Source of the DNA: Turritopsis dohrnii
Taxonomy: Eukaryota; Cnidaria; Hydrozoa; Anthoathecata; Oceaniidae
NCBI GenBank assembly: GCA_027922465.2
Contig: BQMF02000118.1
Coordinates: 744,001-808,000 of the forward strand
Reading direction: 5' to 3'
DNA length: 64,000 bases
The translations under genes and the position numbers were made by a program. Below, one piece after another: positions 22,179 through 31,935 of the stretch. The notes beneath the pieces were generated by a model, which saw only the letters and a list, made by a program, of their open reading frames with translations, searched no databases and was not told the origin of the DNA. The stretch's first letter is position 1, and each line of letters begins with the position of its first letter.

Positions 22179-25161
22179 TTTTAAAAGAAATCCCTCGTGC
22201 TGGTTTGTGAATCTTAAAAATACTGCTCAATTTAGACTGGATTACTTTTTCCCAATTGGTCCAAAAAATTGCGGTCACGAGACACTAAAAATAAAATTGT
22301 GAGGGAATTTTTGTCCAGCCTAAATCGGTCAATTGTATTTAGATCTATTGTTCTCTAGAGTTTTAACCAATCAAAGGCCCTCAAATACTTGATTTTTTTT
22401 ATTGCAAAACGGTCAACATGGTCCTTAGCCTACTTGCTATATGCTTAAAATTAAAAGGCAGGTTCCTCCGAAATACGGATCTCCATTACACAGACTGTAC
22501 AATTCGCAATGAGTAGATAATTAGACTATACTATTCTTAACTTGTCAGTGCAAACTATTATCCTGGTTGCCGATACAACCCGCTCCTCAGTGCAAGAACT
22601 CTAAGAGGGCAGCGGTGGAGGCGCTGCAGGGCGTATTCTTTTTTTTACCCGGTCCATGGACCTATCTGACCCCCTCTGCATCCGCCCCTGAGTACAAACT
22701 CGGAAAGTTTAAAGCACGACATTTATTTTTGGAAAAAGAATCGCCAGTTTGTAACAATTTAAGTATACTACAATACAAACAGGGTTCACTTCACTTAAAT
22801 GAATAAATAAATTATTCATTTCAATGCGCCTTTTCCCACCCTTAATTTTGATGTAGTGCATTCTGGGAGCGAATGCTAAAACTTCTTGTCAACAAGGAGC
22901 AAGAACAGTCGAATTAGTCTTTTGCAGATAATATGAAAACAACATTACTTGAAGCATATTGAATCGAGACGTTTACAACCACGTATTCCACGTATTTGAC
23001 AGGAGACAAATTTATCAAGGAAAAAGAAAGTCAGGCAAGTTGCGTAGATTATTTATTATGTAAGTTGTGCAAATTATGTTTTCCTTTTTCCCTTGCTGAA
23101 TTTTTCAATTTTATTACATTATGTCCTGTAAGCACTTCACTGTAAACTGAAATTTTAAAGGCCAAAAAGTTCCTGTAAAAGAAATTGAGAAAATTGATGT
23201 TTCGCATTTATAAGTATGGAAATGATCGAGTATTAAAGGATGGTTTGCCAACAAAATATACGACTTTCAGTTCAAAACTTCTTATGACCTCGTTTGTTAG
23301 CTACAACACTGTTTTGTGTATTAACACTTTCAAAGATCTAGTTCAAAAAGGCAGTTATTTGTTTGAATTCATTTTTGGTTTCATGAAATTTTTATTAAAA
23401 ACATATATTTTTTTTTCGTGGTTTTTTTCTACACATGGTCTTACAAAAAATTTTCTTATAAGAAATTATACAGCTCACTTATGTATAATTCTTTTGTCTT
23501 TAATAAATTAATTTCTGGTGGTTTATGATTAGACCCTTTTTACACTAACTTATCATTTTAACATACTTATTGTTTATACCTGTTTTCCACCAGTGAGATA
23601 TAAAAAAACACAAGCCTCAAAGAACTTTGTAGTAACTTTTCATAACTTTAAGTACAATTACTGCTACCGTTTTGCGCCATCTGGCTCTTGTAATAGTTAC
23701 AAAATATAATAAGAATTATTTCAGATATTTTTTAACCAGATAAGAAGAAAAATTGTCTGATGAATTTCCATGAATGAAAATTCATTTTACCTTATTACGG
23801 ATGGTAAATTTAAAATTAGGGTTTGATTGACCTTTTTTGACTCACTCCTCTACCCACACCCTAAATAAAGATATTCAGCAATTATTTTCCTTTCAAGTAT
23901 AATGGTACTTTGAGTATTTCAAGTTAAAATTATGAATCTGTATGCAAGTTTCTTTAAGGTCAGCATTTTGTTAAATGGGCATTTATTGGTAATTTTGTGC
24001 AGTTGTATAACTGTTTACACTTTTATTTTTAGTAATCAGCAACTGCTTGGCACTAGATCTTTACTGAATTGGTAGAAACGAAAATTCACTTGCGTGATTA
24101 ACCAAGCACGTAAGGTTGTAAGCACGTAAAGCTGGAAAGTCGAACTAGTAACTGAAATTTGAAGTTGAAATAAAATTGATTAAAGTAAAAAAGTTGCTGC
24201 AGTTGTTTTCTTGCCCATATGATTTCTGTTAATGCATAACGTATAACCATATGGTTTCTATGCTGCTGGAAAAATCTTTCGGCTAATAAGGAGAGGATTT
24301 AAACGCAGGGAGATCTTCTATTAAGACGTTTACCGATTACTTATTCTTAGCTTCCATGTTTTTAATGAATTTTTCCTTGACCTTCTAGCTAAGACGACTT
24401 CGGTTCAATGAATTTATTGGAAAACAATATGCGCATGTAATACGTTATGAATGATTTGTCATTCGGCTCTTAAGAATTTGGGGTTTTGGTCTTGATGGCA
24501 TACAGATCGGCTATCAATGTTAGAGAAAATAATCTGTATGAAAGGTCAGGTTTCTCCGGTTATCATTCATTCGACATCTGGCCTATTCCATACTACTGTG
24601 GAACACGGCATCATCACCGGCAATTTAAATTTTTTGCATTGTGAAAATATTTGGGAGTCCTTTCATCATAGTGGATTTTACGCCCCCTGTAAGGCGAGTG
24701 AATTCACATTTTCGATTCACATGTCCACCAACCGTTACGGGCTTTCCAGAAACTAATCAAGCTGTATTTTAGAAATGCAGGTTTCTTTGTCGCAAGCTGT
24801 ATTCGTGTGATATTTTAAGCATCCAATTTGCGCTGATCTTAAGGCCTGTGGGCCTCTTGTTTCTTTTGGTTCTTACAGAATTAACAAATCTTAATCTTAT
24901 TTTGATTATAAAATACGTGTCCATGGTCTCAGTTCACACATTTCTTTTGTTTGTAGCAAATACTTTCTGATATTACTTGTTAAGCCTTGTTTGCACTTTT
25001 TGAAAGGTATATTAGCATCAGTGTGACATAGGCCTAACAGATAACAAAAAGTAACAAAGTTTTGTTTGTTTTTGTTTCCGTTGTATAGGCTTACAATGTA
25101 TAGCTTGCGCTGTACAAATTGCTTGAGCGCGGGGGCATTTTTAGCTAAAGCTACATGCTAG

Positions 25162-25994
25162 TACTAAATGTGCTAAAAGTTATAATTGTCAGCAGTTAGA
25201 AAGTTGCCAACACAGTGTGTTTCAAAATTTTGGCATCAAAAATTTTCATCGCATTCTTGAGAAAGTATCCAATTAATTTTTATCAATTTTATATGGATGG
25301 AATCCTTATTTTTTTGGTCTTTCTCGTCATGTAATTTTTGTTGGAAATGGAAAAGTAGAAGAAGAAAAAATCGAAAAATAAGTATGGAAAACTAATTAAG
25401 TTTTTATCGATCAATTAAAACAATAGTTAACAACCGTATCTTTATTGTTTAGACCCAGCCGGCACATTTGTTAAAAAACCTCTGTGAAGGAGTGTACTTC
25501 TATAGAAATATACACACTATTTCAATGAAAATGCTCTTCTACACAGTGATTTTTTGACGATTTTGACTACTGGGGAGGTGCAAAATCTTTTATGCCGTTA
25601 TGTGACATCTGAGACTCTCAATTAAAGAAATTGCTCACGTAAAATGTTTTCAAACGTGCGTAACATTGGCTTTAGTGAAAGCGATAAAAAATTGTTACAT
25701 AACTGTTTTTGTTTTCGGAAACTGATGTTATTGTTAAACATTTTAATTGTTACTGAATTTTAAATCTTACTGTTCGCGAAATGCAAAAAAAAAAAAATTT
25801 TCAACGAATTTTTTTTAAAGTTGTTCATCGATATTATCCAAATTAGCTGCATTTTTCGGCCAACTTTGCTTTGCTAGGCATGAGTGGTGATGATTTTTTA
25901 AGCCACCGGCACTTTTAGCGACTTTTCCGCAATTAACGCAAGTATGTTGTTGTAATGCAAAAAGGAACAAATTGCGTCTAAAGTTTTTTGGGGC
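25162..25994. repeat. Spacer with second copy of the 11-kb dispersed repeat
   Basis: The GTATCTTTATTGTTTA phrase at about 25435 and GGTGCAAAATCTTTTATGCC at about 25575 match 11052-11165, with an insert between them. The remainder is AT-rich with no gene. Confidence 0.45.
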
Positions 25995-26110
25995 GAGTGT
26001 GTGACGTCATTAAAGGGGGTCCCCGTAACCGTTGGTCATAATGAAACGATCCCTTCCATTTTTCGCTCATTTCTTCAAGCTCTACATTATGGTTACACAC
26101 TATCAGTTCG
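25995..26110 (+). mobile_element. Degraded Helitron core fragment
   Basis: TGTGACGTCATTAAAG, GTAACCGTTGGTCATAATG, AAACGATCCCTTCCATTTTT and CAAGCTCTACATTATGG are decayed versions of the core shared by families I and II. No ends were found. Confidence 0.5.
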
Positions 26111-27082
26111 CCCTTACAGGGTTTGCACACAGGAAAGAGGGATTTGACACATCTTTTTGAAGTTCGACACGTTTAAATTTTCACCTAAGATACTACCTAA
26201 ATTATAAATATAGAGCAGGTTCATTATTCAAGACACATTTTTACAAGAGCATGCCATTTATTAGAATCCGCTGTTTCTATACAATATTTAATTACCAATG
26301 AAACGCCTTCTTTTTTTGTATTCGGGCTTCAAAGTATGATTTGTTAACGTAATTATTCCTTTTTTTTTGTTAATATAACTTTTTTTTAGTTTCATTCTTA
26401 TAATTTTATAACAACAATAACAACAACAACAAAAAATAATAATGAATTACGTCCAAAAAAGGTTTTGTAATCATTTTCATTACGTCAACATAGCCACTGT
26501 GAGATCTCACGGAGGCAACGTCTTTCGTGTTTATGTAATTTGTAGTACGTAATTTCATTTTCTTAATGATGGACTTTGGCATAATGGCTACTTACAATAA
26601 GTGTAAACTAATATGACTGAACATTAATTTAATGGGGGAACTGAAGATGTCCTGGGTGGGGAATACGGAAAAATCAACAGTCAGGGATTATTCGGGACTC
26701 AAGAGTATATTGGTAAGCACTGATCTGTCTCCTTACCTTAGTTCTAACTCTTCTCAGAGTCTCAGTCTAGGTTGCATTTATATGTTTTATTCTTTGTATA
26801 TATGTATATATTCATTGGGAGAATAACTATGTAAATGGATTACCCTGAGAAACAAATATTTGTAATTGGAATTAATAATGTTATTGTTGTTATTGTTATT
26901 TTTTTGGCCATCTGGCTCCCGTTTCTTCTTCCATTCAATCTTGTCTTGCTGTAAATGTAATAACAATTCATATCCTTTTCACCATATCAACAAAACAAAT
27001 CCGCTTTCTCACTGATAATTTGATAGAAAAAGAAGATACTCCACTTTTTGGTGATTCATCTTTTCACAGTAAATGATTAAAA
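26111..27082. other. Upstream region of receptor gene 1; no gene recognised
   Basis: Contains an AAC/AAT microsatellite near 26410-26445 and its inverse near 26870-26900. The last 45 bases before the receptor ATG (TTTTTGGTGATTCATCTTTT) are conserved upstream of receptor copy 2, which marks them as part of the duplicated unit. Confidence 0.4.
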
Positions 27083-28065
27083 ATGGTTTTAAATAAAACT
27101 CTATCAGAAGAATCTTACTTCAGTGACATGTACATTTTATCAAAACAACAGCTTTGGATTATAGCAGCAATTAATGGATTTCTTTGCATTAGTAACATTA
27201 CTCTAAATACATTTGTAATCGCTGCATTATGGAAAACTAAACAATTATGATTGCAATGAAGTTAGTTTTCATTATTAACATCTATGACTTTTTCACAGGG
27301 TTATTCACAAATCCTTGTGCTGTCCTTATACTTGTAAAATATTATCAAAATCAATATTCCAAATTTCATGTTGTAGCCCAATTTTTAATTTTCTTTTTTC
27401 CATTGTCATCTGCCTACATGATGGTATTGCTTGCTTATGATCGCTTTATTAAAACCCGCTATTTGTCCAACTATGATAGAGGCATTCGAGTTCGTAGAAT
27501 CAAATCATTAGTGATTGCAGTGCCTGTTGTTGCATTCACCCTTGTGATATTGAAATGTATTGCAACAAGATACGGTTACGTTGCAATAGCAGAACTGTGT
27601 TTCATTGCATTGGACTGCTTGGGTATTGCAATTTTTTGGATACTTTACATTAAAGTTATAGTTATGATGCAACACCACAGAAAGCTTATGGCCCAAAATA
27701 ACATTGCTTCAAAAGCTGATATAACACTAACAAAGCTGGCCTTAGTACTGATAGTGACAGCCTTCACATTTTACACACCGTATTTTATCGCGTCTACCCT
27801 TCATAAAGTTTGGCCACGAAACCAAACAGCCATACTTTTTAAATATTTGACAGGGACGATCGCTTTCACGAATTCCAGTGTGGATGCCTTGGTGCTCATA
27901 TACTTCAACAAAAAGATTAAATCGTTCATTTGCAGATCCGCAAGGTGTAAAGTAAGAAATTCGCTAGCGATTTCCTTATCTGAAGATTCTGACGAACTCC
28001 AAGATGAATCTGAATGTAGAAAACCGGCGTTGAAAGAGGCGGGTCAATTGCAAAGTTCTTTATAA
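27083..28065 (+). pseudogene. Rhodopsin-like GPCR, copy 1, frameshifted after helix 1
   Basis: An ATG at 27083 gives MVLNKTLSEESYFSDMYILS and helix 1 (GFLCISNITLNTFVIAALW), then hits TGA at 27245-27247. A second open frame from the ATG at 27247 runs 272 codons to 28065 with helices 2-7: MKLVFIINIYDFFTGLF, the 'AYDRFIKTRY' motif (DRF in place of DRY), a long third loop, helix 6 without the CWxP motif (ALVLIVTAFTFYTPYF), and helix 7 (SSVDALVLIYF in place of NPxxY) with a Cys-containing tail. Copy 2 keeps TAAC at the break point, so copy 1 has lost 4 bases there. Either the gene is dead or a helix-1-less protein starts at 27247. It belongs to class A; the divergent motifs resemble lineage-expanded cnidarian chemoreceptor-like receptors. 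Ligand unknown. Confidence 0.75.
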
Positions 28066-28195
28066 AACAAGTTAAAACATTTTTTTTCGTGATGAATTAT
28101 AACAAAAACTGAAGGCAAATGTAAATTCCAACTGATAGGAAAGGAAGACATGGCACTTTTTTGGTGATTCATCTTTTCATATTACATGATTTAAA

Positions 28196-28890
28196 ATGGC
28201 TTGTAATGAAACTCAATCAGAAAGATGTTACTTGAGGGACATGTACGTTTTATCTCATCAGCAGAGTTGCAGTGTGGCAGCATTCAATGGTTTTCTTTGC
28301 AATGGTAACATAACTTCAAATACAATGTTAAATCGTTGCATAATAGAAAACTAAACAAGTATGTAACATTGCAATGAAATTAGTCTTCATTATTAACAGT
28401 TACGACTTTTTCACTGGGTTATTCACAAATTCTTGTGCTCTCCTTATACAATGTTTTGTTGTATTCCAATTTATAGTGTTTTTTTTCATTGTCATCTATC
28501 TACACCATGATTTTGCTTGGATATGATCGCTTTCTAACCTCGTTTATTTGTCCAACAACGACAAAAGCATTCGAGTTCATAGAATCAAAGTATTAGTGAT
28601 TGCAGTGCCTTTTGTTACATTCTTCCTCGTAACATTGAAATGTATTGGAACAAAATACGGTTGCATTGCAATAGCAGAACTGTGTTTAGTTGCATTGGAC
28701 TGATTGTCAGCTACAACTTTGTGGGTACTTTACATTAAAAGCTGATGTGATAACAAGGAAGGCTTATGGCCGAAAATAACATTATTTCAAAAGCTGACAT
28801 AACAAATACAAAGCTGTGCTCAGCACTGATAGTGACAGCCATCTCATTTTACACACCGTATTTTATCACGTCCATCCTTCAAAAGGTGTA
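28196..28890 (+). pseudogene. Rhodopsin-like GPCR, copy 2, multiply broken and truncated
   Basis: Starts MACNETQSERCYLRDMYVLS, parallel to copy 1. The frame breaks in helix 1, resumes at KLVFIINSYDFFTGLF, and is lost again in helix 3 (the codons around CTTGGATATGATCGC). There is a TGA in the helix 4-5 part and truncation after helix 6 (FYTPYFITSIL region) at about 28890. The conserved upstream block (28164-28190) shows the duplicated unit included the proximal promoter. Clearly a tandem pseudogene. Confidence 0.75.
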
Positions 28891-29539
28891 AAAAGTATTT
28901 TGCAATTATAGCAACTCATGATCATTTTCATAGTTAAGTCAGGGCAGAGAATTTTTTAAAGACACTGCAACATTTTGACCACCGTACAGCAAACAAAAAT
29001 GGCGAAGCGCCGTTTGAACATAGAAGAGAGACTTTTTTGGAGGAAAAGAGAAACAGTATTTTTCGATGTGGAGTAACGCACGTACATTTGCAATTATGTG
29101 TTAAAGTAACATGCGAGCATCAGTACTGACTGCAAACGTTCGTGCAGTTTACTTTTCTTACCTTGTTTCTTGTCTCATAAGATGTAAAGAGTCGTTTCGA
29201 AACAAGTACTTTCTTAACTGATCTGTTTGTTTATGTTAATCATTACCTCTATAATAATTTGCAAGCAAAACATGAAAATATATGAAAATAAAGCATTAGT
29301 AGTCACTAGTAGTTTCAACAAAAGACGTTTGTGGAAATCAAAATTTAACCGATGAGTTTGGAATAATAAAAATAGTTTCTTGTGATTTTTTCCATTTTGG
29401 ATATTTTGGTTCGGTGAATGGTAAAACTAATTATAAAAGAAAAAGAAAAAATGTGATTTATGAATTCGAATTGCAGCAAAGAAGAGACTTACTAACAAAT
29501 TAAAAGAAAAGTTATAATTAAGTAAGCAAGTAACGGAAG
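28891..29539. other. No gene recognised
   Basis: AT-rich sequence with short frames only. A moderately GC-richer patch near 28990-29060 shows no known motif. Confidence 0.35.
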
Positions 29540-29805
29540 TTTTTGGTCCTCGGGCTTCCATCCGTAATAGTTGGTTCTTTCGCCCGCCGACCTGCAACCA
29601 TTAGTTGACTTACCGCCAGAGATATGTATAGCATTGCCCGAAGGCCAGTGTGCAGTCAGTCGATGGCTCCTAATAGGTGGTCACGCTGCTTTTAAAGCGC
29701 ATCGGAGTGGTGTATTGAAATACCACATGACTGTACTGAGACACGGATCGCAGTTGTCGCACTTAAAGGTACTAACTACTACACCATCGCTGCACTATTA
29801 TGAAA
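29540..29805 (-). repeat. Candidate tRNA-derived SINE
   Basis: This stretch is more GC-rich than its surroundings. On the minus strand from about 29800 it reads GCGATGGTGTAGTAGTTAGT, matching the tRNA A-box/D-arm, followed about 30 bases on by a weak B-box-like GCGATCCGTGTC. The 81-codon plus-strand frame over it has no recognisable domain. Confidence 0.35.
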
Positions 29806-29884
29806 AAGTATGGTAAGAGTCATCCTACAAATATGTTCTGAAATAAAGAAAACAGACGGAAATGCAAAGCTGTTTATAGATAAA

Positions 29885-31151
29885 CTAGTATCCCGTGTAA
29901 AAATTTTTTACGGGTTTTAATTCTGAAAGTGACGTCTCAAACCTGGTGTCGAAAAATTAAATCACAGCATGATGAACAGAAAGGGTATCAGTGCTGTAAG
30001 TACTTTAAACTTTAGATATAGGAGCGCAGAACAGTCGTTTTACTTAGAAGAACTTAAACCCATCAAAAATAAAAAATACGCGCTGTGTGTGCATCGGCTT
30101 TTTTCACTCTGTAAAATAAATTGTATCGATTGAAGATGCAATGCAATGGTTCCCCGTGATGAAAAATCTAACGTCAATACGGAAAAAAACACTTCTCACC
30201 CTTTTAATTAAAAAACTCTAGGTATTCCAGTTAAAGCATTTTTAGTTCACTATCAACACTGGAGTTGTGAACAGAAAAACTTTTTAATCGGAAGATCTGA
30301 AACGCATCAAAATATTCATAATACATCTTTCATGATAGTAGTAAAAATAAATTGTGCGTACAGGAAAACAACAAAAATGCTGGATAAATAAACTGTGTTC
30401 TAACTAAATAGATCTATAATATTTTAACTTTGGTTTAACTTCAAACAAAGAGAATATACCTATCCATACTAATTCACATCATCATGTTAGTAAACAACAA
30501 CATCTTCTGCAGCCATCTTCAAACACTTATAAACTCTTTACTTTCCATATTTCATATCTGTAAACAAAATAATAATACTTTAAACTACTACTAATTTAAA
30601 CTACTACTTTCCAGCACACTTTCCTACTGTAAACATATACTTGAAACACTTTCTTCTGCTATTTCTTTTCCACTGAAATGACGCTGCCATATTTATACAC
30701 TGAAAAACATAAAACTGCTTTCTTCGTTTGGAAAAACTGATTTCATTCTTATGTGAGGTAACTTTCTCTATTTTGCAGAAGATTTTCTACTATAAACATA
30801 CACTAAATACCTCTGTAAACTTTCTTTTCTTTCCAGTAAGTGTAGTAAACCTTTCACCTTTCACCTTCGTGTGCTTCGTGCTAAACTGTCTGTAGACTAA
30901 CGGATTTACTAACGGATTCCGTCGGCAACCAATCAAAACGGCGACGAAAGAATTTCTTGCATTTTGATTGGCTTAAAAATAACTGACGTTAGATGCCCCG
31001 TGCTATTATACTAATCGTGAATGTTTTTTGCGTGGTCTAACTGCCGCTATATGACCACGATTAAGAAGATTTTGGCCGTAAATTTTTTAAAAAAAACCAT
31101 CACTCTCTAAGTTAAATGTGTTACACACGATTGCTGATTATTATAAGTAGA
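29885..31151 (-). mobile_element. Helitron family II, solitary reverse copy
   Basis: On the minus strand it starts TCTACTTATAATAATCAGC at 31151 and ends with a GTAAAAAATTTTTAC hairpin and GGGATACTAG at 29885. It matches array unit C in detail (GTGTAACACATTTAACTTAG, CTTCTTAATCGTGGTCATAT, ACGATTAGTATAATAGCACG). The flanks are A (29884) and T (31152), the canonical Helitron target. Non-coding. Confidence 0.8.
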
Positions 31152-31616
31152 TTAAAACATATTAAGTACTTTCTGTCATGTTTAATTAATCATTGACTAG
31201 CCGCCAAGGCGGCGTCGCTCGCCGCCCATGTCCAGCCTGCGTAGAGGTCACGAAAAATAAAATTAAAGAATTCGCAATGATAAGTGTGCCTATGTTGTAG
31301 AGCTCGAAAAACCGATCAAAAATATGTATGAGATCGTTTTGCTACGACCAACCGTTACGGAGATACACAGCAAAAACCAATATTCTTAGTTAGAATTATT
31401 CAAGAAAATATTTCTTGTTTTCAGTAAAGTTTTACTTGAAATAAGAAAATTAAGAAGTATTTATTCTTAACCAGAAAATTTTTCTTAAAATAAGAATATT
31501 ATTCCTACCAAGGAAATGATATTCTAAAAATAAGATTTTTTTGCTTAAGTTGAATGTTTTTTCTTATTGAGAAAACAAAATTCTGAAAATAAGATTTTTT
31601 TGCTTAAAAACAAGTA

Positions 31617-31705
31617 TGTGCGTTCATGGATTGATGTGCGTTCAAAGATTGATGTGCGTTCATGGATTGATGCGCGTTCAAAGATTGATGTGTTCAAAGA
31701 CCAGT
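31617..31705 (+). repeat. 18-bp tandem repeat
   Basis: GTGCGTTCATGGATTGAT and GTGCGTTCAAAGATTGAT alternate for about five units. Confidence 0.75.
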
Positions 31706-31805
31706 CATGCATTAAAGGAACATATTCTTACCTTAGAGGAAAAAAATTTCGCGAGAATTTATTTTCGCGTATTTACAAACATCAAAATTCGCGCAACTTT
31801 CTCAC

Positions 31806-31935
31806 GCGATATCTCGGCAATCGTTGGTAGTACAGAAACGATCCCATACATTTTTTTCATCAGTTATTCGAGCTCTATGAGATGGATACACTATCCGTTC
31901 ACTATTCCGAGATCAGATTTTTCGTCACCACCACC
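31806..31935 (+). mobile_element. Helitron core fragment, forward orientation
   Basis: GATATCTCGGCAATCGTTGG, AACGATCCCATACATTTTTT and TTCGAGCTCTATGAGATGG match the shared core of families I and II, here without ends. Its orientation is opposite to the surrounding 31197-40716 copy. Confidence 0.55.

Larger units (their letters stand above)
18214..22690. mobile_element. hAT-type transposon with 5-bp target duplication
   Basis: The left end CAGGGGCGGATGCAGGATTT and the reverse-complemented right end CAGGGGCGGATGCAGAGGGG share 15 terminal bases. AGTAC flanks both sides (18209-18213 and 22691-22695). The family IV paralogue at 32547-36428 is uninterrupted at this point (TTTTTCAGTTCAAAATCAGA in its own orientation), giving an independent empty site. 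Inside are a tRNA-like relic, a MITE, a split spliced gene and a Helitron. Whether the spliced gene belongs to the element is unknown; a recognisable hAT transposase was not found. Confidence 0.75.
18104..24859 (+). mobile_element. Family IV element (Helitron-like), copy 1, split by a hAT
   Basis: Starts near GGTAAGCGCCGTGAGG and ends AGGCCTGTGGGCCTCTTG followed by T. Homologous to the reverse copy at 32547-36428 in several blocks: CTGATCTTTCATTT and CCGTGTCTGTCAGTCAG at the start, AGTGCATTCTGG, GTCAGGCAAGTTGC, AACCAGA, TTTTTAGTAATCAGCAACTG, and TCGGTTATCATTCATTCGAC near the end. The GCGC words near both ends (AGCGCC and GCGCTG) suggest subterminal inverted repeats. The 4.5-kb hAT lies inside. 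No coding capacity was recognised outside the insert. Confidence 0.65.
17637..25161 (+). mobile_element. Helitron-like family III, copy 2 (host of a deep nest)
   Basis: 17637-18103 matches copies 1 and 3 (TTGCTTAGACATTTTTCATA onward). After a 6.7-kb interruption the same family resumes at 24860 (TTCTTTTGGTTCTTACAG) and ends GCTACATGCTAG at 25161 followed by T. The left part is cut off at the LINE. The junction TTTGAAAAAGTTTGTTTT / TTCTTTTGGTTCTTAC corresponds to continuous sequence at 9438-9466 and 21498-21528. Non-coding in the parts seen. Confidence 0.75.

Noticed and set aside
23185..23511. 108-codon plus-strand frame inside family IV
   Set aside because: Not preserved in the reverse family IV copy; AT-rich composition and no domain.
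29571..29816. 81-codon plus-strand frame in a GC-richer patch
   Set aside because: No recognisable protein; the opposite strand shows a tRNA-like A box, so a SINE is more likely.
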